DNA of 64,000 nt from Alphaproteobacteria bacterium (GTDB lineage: Bacteria; Pseudomonadota; Alphaproteobacteria; JAAEOK01). This document shows, one piece after another, positions 19,768 through 28,483 of the stretch. Location of the stretch: assembly GCA_024244705.1 (NCBI GenBank), contig JAAEOK010000018.1, forward strand, positions 26,472-90,471. Direction: 5' to 3'. The notes below the pieces were generated by a model. The model was not told the DNA's origin. It searched no databases and saw only the letters and a list, made by a program, of their open reading frames with translations. Every line of letters begins with the position of its first letter. The first letter of the stretch is position 1. The position numbers were made by a program, and so were the translations under genes.

Positions 19768-20626
19768 TGATCCGCTCCTTTGGAAACGCTGCCGTTACCG
19801 TGGTCCCCTGGCCGACCGTGCTCACGATGGCAAAGCTGCCGCCATGCAACTCGATCAGGGCCTTGGCCAGCGGCAAACCGAGCCCGGTGCCCGGATATTT
19901 TCTGTTCAGCACGCTGTCCAGTTGGGTAAACGGCGCCAGTACCTTGTCGATGTCCTGCTGCGCGATACCGATTCCGGTGTCGATGACGCGAAGATGAATG
20001 CCGTCGTCCGTTTCGCCCGTCTCGACCCGGACCTCGCCGCCCGAGGGCGTGAATTTCACCGCATTGGATACGAGATTGATGCCGATCTGGGTCAGTTTGC
20101 GTTCGTCGGCGCGAATCTTGGGAAGGTTTGGCGCCAGACCGTGGGTGAAGGTCAGTCGGCTGTCTTCCGCCTTCTGGCGCAGCAGCTTGAGACACCGAGC
20201 ACCGACGAGAGACAGGTCAACCGAGCCTTCGTCCAGCTCCAGTTTGCCCGCTTCGACCTTGGACAAGTCGAGGATGTCGTTGATCAGTGACAGCAGATGC
20301 TGGCCCGAATCGTTTATGTCGCGCGCATATTCGAGAAATTTGTCGGTGTCGTTTTGGCCGACCATGCTGCGCGTCATCATGTCCGAAAAGCCGATGATCG
20401 CGTTCAACGGCGTGCGCAGTTCGTGGCTCATATTGGCTAGGAACTCCGATTTGGTCCGATTGGCGGCCTCGACCGATGCGCTCCGCATCTCGGCCATGGT
20501 CGCGACCTCCTGTGCGGCGCCCAGGGCCTCGCGCCAACGGTCGTGCGGCGAATAGCGCGCCAGCTGCGTGCCGTATGTGTCGATAAGCGTCTGCCGCCGA
20601 CGTTGTTCGCTGCGAAGCCGATTCAT
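19760..20626 (-). CDS. Soluble hybrid-less histidine kinase
   Basis: This kinase of about 288 aa has no membrane segment and no recognisable sensor domain beyond a 60-residue helical N-terminus. The dimerisation box FLANMSHELRTPLNAIIGFSD carries the phospho-His. Catalytic boxes are NLVSNAVKFTPSGG (N), VIDTGIGI (G1) and GTGLGLPLAKALIELHGG (G2). No response regulator is next to it. The stop overlaps the HerA-like start, so the two are probably co-expressed. The start could be ATG 20626 or the GTG directly before it (GGAGAGGAG lies upstream); a GTG at 20665 is also in frame. Confidence 0.85.
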   Translation of the reverse strand: MNRLRSEQRRRQTLIDTYGTQLARYSPHDRWREALGAAQEVATMAEMRSASVEAANRTKSEFLANMSHELRTPLNAIIGFSDMMTRSMVGQNDTDKFLEYARDINDSGQHLLSLINDILDLSKVEAGKLELDEGSVDLSLVGARCLKLLRQKAEDSRLTFTHGLAPNLPKIRADERKLTQIGINLVSNAVKFTPSGGEVRVETGETDDGIHLRVIDTGIGIAQQDIDKVLAPFTQLDSVLNRKYPGTGLGLPLAKALIELHGGSFAIVSTVGQGTTVTAAFPKERIIG

Positions 20627-20829
20627 CACTTCGGGGCGACTCCTCTCCCATCTGCCGGCCGACACTAGAAGGGAAAAGGAAACAAAAAATTAATAACGAT
20701 TAAATTCTTACCGAGGCCGGGACGTGCCCGCACGGGCCGATGCTAGCGGTGTTGGGGGCTTGTAAAAAAATTATGAAAAGATCTTTGCAATCGCGGCCGC
20801 GGTTGGTCGAGCCAAGCCGCCGGTGGTGG

Positions 20830-21903
20830 TCAGTCAAGTCGCGCCAGCTCCGTCACGACGATCGTCGGCACCGCGCCCAAGGACGAGCCGGCGAATTCGA
20901 GCTCGCGCATCTGCATTTGGCCGCTGGTGCGGACGTGACACAAGAAACAGTCGTTGCGTAGGCTCGTCCGTTGCGATTCGCTCAACCCGTCGAGCAGGAT
21001 GTAGACGAAATCGGAACTCGATCCTTCGTCGGACAGCAGTTTCGCCCAATTGCCGTTATAGTGGAGGTAGGTTCCCGAGGCGGTCACGTCTTGGCCCACC
21101 AAGCTCGATCCGTCGCGCGCCAACGTGGCCACCGCTATCTCGCCGCCGGGCGCGCTCGCGGCCGGCGGCGTTGTCGCTTGCTGGGTCGTCGACGGCGGTG
21201 CCGGCGCGCCCGGCGCCGCGGGTATGGGTTGGATGATAACCTCTTGCTCGACCACGGTCGGCGCTGGAGCCGGCGCCGCGGACGTCGAGCGGTTCTGAGC
21301 CGACGTGCGTAAATGGTCCAACAATTGCGGCGACGGCTGACCGTCGACGAGAAGGCTGTTGTTGCGCTGATAGGTCGATATCGCGCTCCCCGTCCGGCTT
21401 CCGTAGAGACCGTCGATCGGGCCCGGGTCGTAGCCGAGCAGGGTGAGCAATTCCTGGGTCTCGTAAACCATCTGGCGGTTGTGCCGCGGCGGCGTGGCCG
21501 CCGTTGCCGGTGCCGTGCCGGCGGTTGCCGAGGGTGTGCCGGCACTCGTCGTCAGCGTGCCGGCCGACCCCGTGCCTTCGTCGACAATTTCCCACAGCCC
21601 ATCCGGCGTCCGGCAGGCGCGGCCTTCGACGGTCTGCATGGTGCCCGGCTTGCCATAGCTGCGTTGGAAGATCCAACACGGCTGCCCGGCGTTGTCACCG
21701 GCGGGACGCACCGCCTCGACCCGGCCGCGATTCCCAGTCTGTGTGCTGGCATATTCCATGCTCAAGTTCGACCGACCCACATTGAGCACGTCGTTGAGCG
21801 TTTCGAGCATGGCGCCGAGATCTCGCACGTCCTCAAGGGCGTGGCTCGAAAACGGCGACAACAACACCGCCGCGAAAATACCCGTCATCAATCGTCTGGC
21901 CAT
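20830..21903 (-). CDS. Secreted peptidoglycan-binding-domain protein
   Basis: About 357 aa with a signal peptide (FAAVLLSPFSSHALE). Residues about 145-200 form a PG_binding_1 domain (VYETQELLTLLGYDPGPIDG, then TGSAISTYQRNN). A long Pro/Ala/Thr linker follows, then a C-terminal 85-residue domain (DVTASGTYLHYNGNWAKLL) I do not recognise, containing CFLCH. The start Met pair sits right after GGAGGT. A periplasmic, wall-associated role is likely; the catalytic function, if any, is unknown. Confidence 0.75.
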   Translation of the reverse strand: MARRLMTGIFAAVLLSPFSSHALEDVRDLGAMLETLNDVLNVGRSNLSMEYASTQTGNRGRVEAVRPAGDNAGQPCWIFQRSYGKPGTMQTVEGRACRTPDGLWEIVDEGTGSAGTLTTSAGTPSATAGTAPATAATPPRHNRQMVYETQELLTLLGYDPGPIDGLYGSRTGSAISTYQRNNSLLVDGQPSPQLLDHLRTSAQNRSTSAAPAPAPTVVEQEVIIQPIPAAPGAPAPPSTTQQATTPPAASAPGGEIAVATLARDGSSLVGQDVTASGTYLHYNGNWAKLLSDEGSSSDFVYILLDGLSESQRTSLRNDCFLCHVRTSGQMQMRELEFAGSSLGAVPTIVVTELARLD

Positions 21904-22103
21904 CATACCTCCGCATCGCCGGTTCGGCGCCCAACGATGGTAGCAAACCTGCTGGCGCGCACCAACAACGAGTGTGGGCCGCCGTTCGGCCATGAGCCCA
22001 GCGCATCCGCGCCCTGCATGCGATGCGGTGGCCTCGGGTTGAGGGACGCGATAGAGTGGCGCGCCTTTCTTGAGGGGTGTATCCCACGCCCGCCGGAGCT
22101 TTC

Positions 22104-23381
22104 ATGAACGGAGCCGCCTCGATCGTGACGCGACCTGGTCGCCGTGCCTGGCTGGTGTGGGGGGTGGCGGCGCTGTCATTCGCCTATGCCTTCATGCAAC
22201 GGGTCGCGCCCAGTGTCATGGTCGACGATTTGATGCGTGATTTCGCCGTGTCGGGCGCCATCCTCGGCAATTTGTCGGCGATCTACTTCTATGCCTATGC
22301 CGGTTTGCAGATACCGGTCGGCGTCGCCCTCGACAATTGGGGGCCGCGGCGGATGCTGACCGCGGCGGCGGCGATCGCGGCCTGCGGCAGCGTGCTATTC
22401 GCTATGGCCGACGGACTGTGGCTGGCCTATCTCGGACGTCTACTCATTGGTATCGGCTGCGCGGTCGGTTTCGTCGGTGCGCTCAAGATCGGCGTCAATT
22501 GGTTTCCGCCCAATCGATTCGCCTTCGTTTCCGGGATGAGCATGTTGGTCGGCTTGTCGGGCGGCGTGATCGGGCAGGCACCGATGGCGGTGGTTGTCGA
22601 GCTGGTCGGTTGGCGCGACGCGTTGTTGGGCGCGGGCGTTCTTGCCGTCATCATTGCGGTGACGACATGGATCTTCATCCGCGACCACCCGCCGGATCGG
22701 GACCCAATCGACGCCGCGACGCCGAGGCGCAATATCCTGGCCGATTTCCGCGACGTGGTGGCGCGCCGGCAGATCTGGATCATCGGATTTTATAGTGCCG
22801 TCATGTCGGGTCCGATGTTGGCCTATGGCGGGCTCTGGGGGGTGCCCCACCTGATGCAGGTCTATGGACTGGATCGCCCGGCGGCGGCCGGCTCCGCTTC
22901 GCTCTTGCTACTGGGCTGGGCGGTCGGGGCGCCCTCGGCCGGATGGATATCCGACTTTCTCGCCCGGCGGCGCCTACCGCTTGCGGTCGCCGCCGGACTG
23001 GCCCTGGCGTGCTGGCTGGCGTTGCTCTACGTTCCTGGCCTGCCGCTGGTATTGACGTGGGTTTTGCTGTTCCTGATCGGCGCCACCAGCGCCGGCATGG
23101 TAATTTGTTACGCCCTGGCGCGCGAATTGTCTCCGGCGACGGCCAGCGGTGCCGCGACCGGGTTTGTCAACATGGTTACGGTCGGTTCGGGCGCATTGAT
23201 GCAGCCGTTTCTCGGTTGGCTGCTCGACACCTTTTGGGACGGGACGCTGGTCGACGGGGTTCGCGTCTATTCGATCGCCGCCTTCGACGCGGCCTTGGTC
23301 ACGATGCCGGCCTGCGCGGTCGTCGCCTTCGGGCTCGCCTGGCTGATCAAGGAAACCCACGGCCGGCCGCAAGTTGCCTGA
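22104..23381 (+). CDS. MFS transporter
   Basis: This protein of about 425 aa has 12 predicted membrane segments in two halves of six. The family loop after helix 2 reads DNWGPRRMLTAAAAI, and the central cytoplasmic loop includes RDHPPDRDPIDAATPRR. The ATG at 22104 follows CCGGAG; an upstream in-frame GTG at 22077 is less likely. Substrate cannot be assigned. The layout resembles organic-anion or nitrate-type MFS carriers only in general terms. Confidence 0.85.
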   Translation: MNGAASIVTRPGRRAWLVWGVAALSFAYAFMQRVAPSVMVDDLMRDFAVSGAILGNLSAIYFYAYAGLQIPVGVALDNWGPRRMLTAAAAIAACGSVLFAMADGLWLAYLGRLLIGIGCAVGFVGALKIGVNWFPPNRFAFVSGMSMLVGLSGGVIGQAPMAVVVELVGWRDALLGAGVLAVIIAVTTWIFIRDHPPDRDPIDAATPRRNILADFRDVVARRQIWIIGFYSAVMSGPMLAYGGLWGVPHLMQVYGLDRPAAAGSASLLLLGWAVGAPSAGWISDFLARRRLPLAVAAGLALACWLALLYVPGLPLVLTWVLLFLIGATSAGMVICYALARELSPATASGAATGFVNMVTVGSGALMQPFLGWLLDTFWDGTLVDGVRVYSIAAFDAALVTMPACAVVAFGLAWLIKETHGRPQVA

Positions 23382-23389
23382 CAACCGGG

Positions 23390-24085
23390 CTACGAAACGG
23401 CACGGGCGGCGAAGCCGCGCGCATACCCGTCGAATAGATCGAGCATGCGCCGGCGCCAGGCGTGGATCGGATCGTCGGATGCGAGCAAATCGTCGGCGCT
23501 GGTGCAGCGCGCCCATTGAAAGCACCCGAATATCGCATAGTCGGCAAAGGCCGGTGCGTCACCGGCGACGAATTCACGCTGCGCAAGCGTCACACGCAAG
23601 GGTCGAAGCGCGAGATTGAGCACGGCCATGTTTGTCGTGCGGTTGGCGCGCATATCGGCGAACGATTTGCCGAACCGGCCCTCCCGGCTGGTGCGGAAGT
23701 AGTCCCGGTCCTCCGCCGTCACCACTTCATAGATGTCGGGCAGGATGATTTGGACGGTCTGGGAAATCAGCGTGGTGTCGGCCCAGTCATAGATGAACCG
23801 GCCCAGGGTTTGGCCGTGGTCGCCGCCGAACAGGCTGGGCCGATCGGGATATGCGCGATCCAGATAAACGGCGATATCCCAGGATTCGGAAACGACCTCC
23901 TCGCCATCGACCAGAACCGGGACCGTGCGGCTGCGGGAAAAGGCGAACTTGTCCTTTTCGGTAAACCGGCACGGCACGAACTCGGCCTCCAGCCCCTTGT
24001 GGGCCAGGGCCATGCGGCTCATCCAGCAATAGGGGCTGAAGCGGCGATCGTCGCGACCGAGAAGCTCGTACAACTGGCGGGCCAA
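23390..24085 (-). CDS. Glutathione S-transferase family protein
   Basis: This 231-aa protein has a thioredoxin-like N-domain (YELLGRDDRRFSPYCWMSRM, with VPVLVDGEEVVSESWDIAVYLD as the glutathione site) and an all-helical C-domain. The SPYCWRxR-like start is close to beta-etherase/LigE-type GSTs. It probably conjugates or reduces an unknown electrophile in the cytosol. Convergent with the MFS gene, 8 bp apart. Confidence 0.85.
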   Translation of the reverse strand: MARQLYELLGRDDRRFSPYCWMSRMALAHKGLEAEFVPCRFTEKDKFAFSRSRTVPVLVDGEEVVSESWDIAVYLDRAYPDRPSLFGGDHGQTLGRFIYDWADTTLISQTVQIILPDIYEVVTAEDRDYFRTSREGRFGKSFADMRANRTTNMAVLNLALRPLRVTLAQREFVAGDAPAFADYAIFGCFQWARCTSADDLLASDDPIHAWRRRMLDLFDGYARGFAARAVS

Positions 24086-24163
24086 TGGCGGAAACCCCAG
24101 ATTGGCGCGGGCACGTCCGCGACAAGCCCTCTATAATCGAAACACGGCAGCGAAGGAAATCCG

Positions 24164-24565
24164 ATGATTACGACCGGCATCAAGGAATTGTGCGAGTCCG
24201 CGGAAGCGGAGATCGAAACTCTGACCGTCGAAGAAGCGATCGCGCTGCGCGACGACCCGGGCGTGCAGCTTGTCGATATTCGCGATATCCGCGAGTTGTG
24301 GCGCGAGGGGGGCGTGCCGGGGGCGCTTCATGCGCCGCGCGGCATGCTCGAATTCTGGGTCGATCCCGATAGCCCGTATCACAAGCCAGCCTTTGCTTCG
24401 GGAAAGAAGTACGTTTTTTTCTGTGCCGGCGGTTTGCGCTCGGCGCTCGCAACTCAGGCGGTACAGCGCATGGGCCTCCGCCCGATCGCTCACATCGCCG
24501 GCGGGTTCGGCGCCTGGGAAGAGGCTGGCGGGCCGATCGAGACAATCGAGCCCAAGTCGAGCTGA
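24164..24565 (+). CDS. Rhodanese-like sulfurtransferase
   Basis: A single rhodanese domain, 133 aa, with active-site loop CAGGLRSA and structural motifs VDIRDIRELWREG and GMLEFWVDPDSP. The catalytic Cys is present, so it should carry a persulfide. A second related rhodanese, with the same RGMLEF segment, is at 61689-62063. The phosphotransferase gene follows 31 bp downstream in the same direction. Confidence 0.92.
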   Translation: MITTGIKELCESAEAEIETLTVEEAIALRDDPGVQLVDIRDIRELWREGGVPGALHAPRGMLEFWVDPDSPYHKPAFASGKKYVFFCAGGLRSALATQAVQRMGLRPIAHIAGGFGAWEEAGGPIETIEPKSS

Positions 24566-24596
24566 GAATGGCGGTCGAATTCCGGCGCGCCACGCA

Positions 24597-25679
24597 GTGA
24601 GCGACTTGTCCGCCTGGCCCGAGACGGCGCGCCTGCGGGCGCCGGACGACGCGGTGCCCCAGCCCTGGGATCGGCTCGCCCATCACCTCGCGATCCAGGG
24701 CCGCGACCTCGATCTCGCCCTTCCGCCCCGTCAATTTGCCGGCGGGTTCGGCAATCTCAACTATCTGTTGCGTCTCGACGATGACTGGGCGGTCCTGCGA
24801 CGGCCGCCGTTGGGGCCGCTGCCGCCCGGGGCCAACGATATGGCGCGGGAGAACCGAATGCTCGTGGGCCTGGCGCCGATCCTCCCCCTGGTCCCGCGAA
24901 GTCTCTATTTCTGTGACGACGGCGGAGTCCTGGGGCAGCCCTTCCTGATCATGGAATACCGGCCGGGCATCGTCATCGGCGGTGAAATCCCGGCGCGCTA
25001 TGCCGATTTCGAGGACTTGGGCGGCCACATCGCCACCACGCTTGTCGACGTCCTGGCCGCGCTCCATGCGGTCGATCCCGCGGCCGCCGGTCTCGGCGAT
25101 TTGGGCCGCCCGGACGGATTCTTGGAGCGGGCCGTCGACGGCTGGGCGAAGCGCGCGAAGGTGGCCACCGACGACGCGCCGCCACCGGTGGTGGCCGAAA
25201 TCGTGGCGTGGCTGCGCGCGCACGGCGTCCGGCCGCAGCCACCGACTCTGCTGCATAACGATTTCAAACTCGACAACACGATCCTGGATCCGGCGACGCT
25301 CGCTCCGGTCGCGGTCGTCGACTGGGATATGGGCAGCCGCGGCGATCCATTGTTCGATCTGGCGACGCTCCTCAGCTATTGGGTCGAGGCCGGCGATCCG
25401 CCGGCGATGCACGCGATCGGACAGATGCCGACGGCGGCCCCCGGCTTCCCCGGGCGCGACGAGGTCGCCACCGCCTACGCCCGCAAGACCGGCCGCGACC
25501 TTTCGGATTTCCTCTTCTATCGCGTGCTGACCGGCTTCAAGTTGGGCGTCGTGTTCATCCAGCTCCACGCCCGCTATCGCCGCGGCGAGACCGATGATCC
25601 GCGCTTCGCCGGTTTCGGCAGGATGGGCGAAGGGCTGCTCGAGTTCGCCTATGAGATCGCGCGCGGCCGCGGCAGTTAA
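24597..25679 (+). CDS. Phosphotransferase (APH/choline kinase fold, ACAD10/11-like)
   Basis: About 360 aa with the APH kinase catalytic loop LLHNDFKLDNTILD (Asp of HND, about residue 222) and metal motif VVDWDMGSRGDPLFDLA. This is the arrangement of phosphotransferases associated with acyl-CoA dehydrogenases (ACAD10/11 N-domain), which act on hydroxyacyl-CoA. No acyl-CoA dehydrogenase is adjacent, so the substrate is uncertain. The start is most likely GTG at 24597; no in-frame ATG fits, since the reading frame before it overlaps the rhodanese gene. Confidence 0.8.
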   Translation: MSDLSAWPETARLRAPDDAVPQPWDRLAHHLAIQGRDLDLALPPRQFAGGFGNLNYLLRLDDDWAVLRRPPLGPLPPGANDMARENRMLVGLAPILPLVPRSLYFCDDGGVLGQPFLIMEYRPGIVIGGEIPARYADFEDLGGHIATTLVDVLAALHAVDPAAAGLGDLGRPDGFLERAVDGWAKRAKVATDDAPPPVVAEIVAWLRAHGVRPQPPTLLHNDFKLDNTILDPATLAPVAVVDWDMGSRGDPLFDLATLLSYWVEAGDPPAMHAIGQMPTAAPGFPGRDEVATAYARKTGRDLSDFLFYRVLTGFKLGVVFIQLHARYRRGETDDPRFAGFGRMGEGLLEFAYEIARGRGS

Positions 25680-25696
25680 GGTGACATCCTCGGCGG

Positions 25697-26311
25697 CTAG
25701 AATTCGCGTTTGGTGATCGGGATGTGGCCGGGCTCGGCGGCGACGCGGGCGAGCCACGATCGGATCGCCGGATAGCCGGCGAGGTCGAAGCCGCCCTCGG
25801 CGGCGACATGGGTATAGGCGTAGAGGGCGATGTCGGCGATCGAATAGGCGCCGCCGACCAGAAAGTCGACCGTCCCGAGCCGCTGTTCCATGACGTCGAG
25901 CGCAGCATAGCCCTGGGCCATCTTCTGCGGCAGCAATTGTTTTCTGAGCGCATCCATCTCGCCATGCTTGGTCCAGAATCGGGCGACCGCGATCGTCGGT
26001 TCGTGATTGTATTGCTCGAAGAACATCCACTGCAGGACGCGGGCGCGGTCGAGTTGGTCGTCGGGAAGCAGCGGCGTACCTTCCGCGAAATAGAACAGGA
26101 TCGCGTCCGATTCGGACAACACCGTCCCATCGTCGAGGACCAAAATGGGAATGCGACCGTTCGGATTGAGGGCGAGGAATTCCGGCGTCCGGGTCTCGCC
26201 CGTGAGGACGTCGATTTCGATCAATTGCAAGGCAATGCCCAGTTGGCTCAGCAGCAGGCGGACCTTGTAGCCGTTGCCGGAATCGAGGAAATCGTACAAC
26301 CGTAAGGTCAA
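25697..26311 (-). CDS. Glutathione S-transferase, last gene of the nitrile hydratase operon
   Basis: About 204 aa with a GST N-domain (LRLYDFLDSGNGYKVRLLLSQLGI, NPNGRIPILVLDDGTVLSESDAIL) and helical C-domain (LVGGAYSIADIALYAYTH). The likely start is a TTG that overlaps the stop of the nitrile hydratase accessory gene (TTGA), with GAGGAG upstream. Coupling suggests glutathione-dependent handling of a compound connected to nitrile or amide metabolism, which is inference. Confidence 0.85.
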   Translation of the reverse strand: MTLRLYDFLDSGNGYKVRLLLSQLGIALQLIEIDVLTGETRTPEFLALNPNGRIPILVLDDGTVLSESDAILFYFAEGTPLLPDDQLDRARVLQWMFFEQYNHEPTIAVARFWTKHGEMDALRKQLLPQKMAQGYAALDVMEQRLGTVDFLVGGAYSIADIALYAYTHVAAEGGFDLAGYPAIRSWLARVAAEPGHIPITKREF

Positions 26312-26715
26312 TCCGAGCGCTCCTCGGTCAACTCGATGGGGTGACCATGGGGAGTCGCTTGGGCTGCCTTGTCCCAAGCGTCACGACGTTCGGCAAGCGC
26401 GGTTTCCGCGACCAGGCCCTTCGCAGCAACGATCTTTTCGAGCGCGGCCAGCCAGTGATTGTAATAGGTCTCGCCGGCGTCGGGATCGCCGTCCGCCTGG
26501 GCCGCCTTGATCTCGGCCGACAAAAAGGCTGCCCATTCGGGCCAACTGAAACAGCCCTGTTCGTGGAGTCTTACCGTCATCGCGAAAGCCTGCGCCTGCC
26601 ACGGGGCGGCGAAGATCGGGCCGTCACGATCGCGCGGCAGTCCGGGCACGGCGTCCATGTCCACCGCCGCCGCACCTTCTGCCGCGGCGCGCTCAGGCGG
26701 GGTCGAGGTGGTCAT
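26308..26715 (-). CDS. Nitrile hydratase accessory protein (P14K-like activator)
   Basis: This 135-aa protein is of the nitrile hydratase accessory type: DGPIFAAPWQAQAFAMTVRL, then CFSWPEWAAFLSAEI and ETYYNHWLAALEKIVAAKGL. Such proteins resemble the N-terminal half of the beta subunit and help insert the metal into the alpha subunit. The start overlaps the end of the beta C-half gene by 23 nt, and its stop overlaps the GST start, so it is tightly coupled in the operon. Confidence 0.85.
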   Translation of the reverse strand: MTTSTPPERAAAEGAAAVDMDAVPGLPRDRDGPIFAAPWQAQAFAMTVRLHEQGCFSWPEWAAFLSAEIKAAQADGDPDAGETYYNHWLAALEKIVAAKGLVAETALAERRDAWDKAAQATPHGHPIELTEERSD

Positions 26716-27041
26716 CCCACAGGTCGACATGGACGCAGTCGCGATCCGAAGCCTCGTCGCCCCACAATTCGCGGGCGGTGAACCGCACGCTGTAGACATG
26801 CTGCGGGTTCTTGCCTTTCCCGGCGGCATGATCGTCGGCGAAAATGAAGACGCCGTGGTCGCGGTCGACGATTCCCCTTCGTCCCCGGACATAACGCGGA
26901 ATGCGGGTGTGGCCGATCGGATGGATACTGCGCGATCACGGTATCGCCGGGCTGGAACTTGGCCGGAACCTCCGTATCGACCCGCGCCGACGCGCCCTTC
27001 GCCAACACGTCCGCGACCCGATCTCTGGTCAGGACTTTCAT
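26693..27041 (-). pseudogene. Nitrile hydratase beta subunit, C-terminal half, with a frameshift
   Basis: It begins MKVLTRDRVADVLAKG at an ATG overlapping the previous gene's stop (ATGA) and runs through VPAKFQPGDTVIAQ. The family continuation IHPIGHTRIPRYVRG, then GVFIFADDHAAG, HVYSVRFTARELWG and VDLWDDHLDPA is in another frame. One extra base explains it: deleting A at about 26927 gives VIAQIHPIGHTR, the expected SH3-like beta sequence. Without correction the original frame reads unrelated residues. Either a disabling mutation, an assembly error, or, least likely, recoding. The extent given is for the corrected gene, about 115 aa. Confidence 0.8.
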
Positions 27042-27352
27042 GGCTCCATTCCCTTTCGTATTTCCGCCTCCTTGGCTTCGATCTCCGCGGGCGTGACCAG
27101 CCCGTTTTCTATCAAGAGCAATTCGAGGCCATGAAGCCAATGCTCGTAGTAACTGCTGTCCAGGTATGCGGCCGGATCCATGCGCTCGCGGGCATGACGC
27201 GTCATATCCAGGTTCCACACGCCGAGGGCACCGCAGGCAAGCGTTATCGCGAAAGCGCGGCGCTCCCAGGCATCATGGAAAACGGGTTCGTTCGGGTCCG
27301 GCGCGATCGGCCCCAATCCATGCATGCCACCGAGGTCATGGGCGCCATTCAT
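27038..27352 (-). CDS. Nitrile hydratase beta subunit N-terminal half, copy 2
   Basis: This 104-aa protein has the beta-subunit N-terminus MNGAHDLGGMHGLGPI and the helical WERRAFAITLACGALG, then SSYYEHWLHGLELLLIENG. It stops where a normal beta subunit (about 220 aa) would continue to the SH3-like half. Its ATG lies one base after the stop of copy 1, with GAAGAG as ribosome site. Paralogous to copy 1, clearly diverged rather than a recent duplication. Separate N- and C-halves are known in thiocyanate hydrolase and toyocamycin nitrile hydratase. Confidence 0.88.
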   Translation of the reverse strand: MNGAHDLGGMHGLGPIAPDPNEPVFHDAWERRAFAITLACGALGVWNLDMTRHARERMDPAAYLDSSYYEHWLHGLELLLIENGLVTPAEIEAKEAEIRKGMEP

Positions 27353-27353
27353 A

Positions 27354-27683
27354 TCAATTCTCTTCGACGACGACACGTTCGGACGCGACGATTTCGGCCA
27401 TTCGGGTCGCGATCTCTTCGGTGTTCAGAACGCCCGCCTCGACCAGCAGAGCCTCGAGGCAATGGAGCCAGCGTTCATAATAGCTAGCCTGCGAATAGGC
27501 CGTCGCCGGCATGCGCTCGATCGTATGCCGCCATTGGTCGAGGTTGCCGAGATCGAGAGTGCCGCAGGCCATGTCGAGGGCGAACATGCGGCGCTCCCAA
27601 TCGTCGAAGTAGGGCGCCGCATTGCGCTGGGCATCGATGGGACCGAAGCCGTGCATGCCGCCGATGTCGTGGAAGCCGTTCAT
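27354..27683 (-). CDS. Nitrile hydratase beta subunit N-terminal half, copy 1
   Basis: This 109-aa protein starts MNGFHDIGGMHGFGPID and contains DDWERRMFALDMACGTLDLG and ASYYERWLHCLEALLVEAG, the beta-subunit N-half. It follows the alpha gene by 10 bp and is followed by copy 2 after 1 bp. Both copies retain the start motif and the YYExWLHxLE helix, so both may be functional. The pair may form a heteromeric beta-like partner for alpha, or one may act as a second metallochaperone. Confidence 0.88.
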   Translation of the reverse strand: MNGFHDIGGMHGFGPIDAQRNAAPYFDDWERRMFALDMACGTLDLGNLDQWRHTIERMPATAYSQASYYERWLHCLEALLVEAGVLNTEEIATRMAEIVASERVVVEEN

Positions 27684-27693
27684 GCCGTCGCCG

Positions 27694-28320
27694 TCATTCT
27701 ACGACCCTCTCGGCTTCGGCCGGAGACCGGGCGAGGCCGGTGCCGATCATCGAGTCGCGGGTTACCAGCTCGGCCAGTTCCGCCTCACCGAGATGGCCGC
27801 TGCCTTGGGGGCGCATCGGAATGACGAGATAGCGCAGCTCGGCGGTACTGTCCCAGACCCGGATCACGGTTTCCTTCGGCAGTTCGACACCGAATTCACC
27901 AAGGACGCCACGCGGGTCGATCACCACGCGCGACCGATAGGGCGCCGACTTGTACCACACCGGCGGCAGGCCGAGCACCGGCCACGGGTAACAGGAGCAC
28001 AAGGTGCAGACGACCATGTTGTGGACGTCGGTCGTGTTCTCCAGAGCGACCATATCCTCGCCCTGGCGGCCACTAAACCCAAGGTCGGCGATCGCCGCGG
28101 TGGCATCTTCGAGCAACCAGTCGCGATAGGCCGGGTCGGACCACGCCCGTGCGACCACCCGGGCGCCGTTGCGCGGACCGACCCTGTTTTCGTAGGTGTC
28201 GATCAGTTCGTCGAGGGCCGCCGGGTCGACCAGGCCTTTTTCAACGAGCAACGATTCGAGGGCGCGGACCCGCAACTCGGTGTCGCTCAGCGGGCGGTTG
28301 TGATGGTCGTGCTTTGCCAT
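27694..28320 (-). CDS. nthA: Nitrile hydratase alpha subunit, cobalt type
   Basis: This 208-aa catalytic subunit carries the metal motif [15 protein letters not shown] (C-T-L-C-S-C). Thr in the second position marks the non-corrin cobalt type; iron enzymes have Ser. [18 protein letters not shown] and [21 protein letters not shown] segments match the family. It converts nitriles to amides together with beta. First gene of a six-gene operon (alpha, beta-N1, beta-N2, beta-C, accessory, GST). No amidase is in view. Related thiocyanate hydrolase gamma subunits share this fold, so thiocyanate or carbonyl sulfide chemistry is possible. Confidence 0.93.
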   Translation of the reverse strand: MAKHDHHNRPLSDTELRVRALESLLVEKGLVDPAALDELIDTYENRVGPRNGARVVARAWSDPAYRDWLLEDATAAIADLGFSGRQGEDMVALENTTDVHNMVVCTLCSCYPWPVLGLPPVWYKSAPYRSRVVIDPRGVLGEFGVELPKETVIRVWDSTAELRYLVIPMRPQGSGHLGEAELAELVTRDSMIGTGLARSPAEAERVVE

Positions 28321-28483
28321 GGGCCGGTACTCGCGTCGTCGAACCGCCGAATTCTACGGCGAGAGCGGGTCGGTTCCAAGCGCGGTATGCGGTTTGGGAT
28401 TGTTGCTCCCGCCGATCTCGCATACATCTTGTGGACCATGACGACGAACCCCGTGCGATCACGATATTCGTAGGTCCGATTCG

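Noticed and set aside
24180..26030. 616-codon minus-strand frame over rhodanese and phosphotransferase genes
   Set aside because: Antisense shadow; the plus-strand frames have intact active sites.
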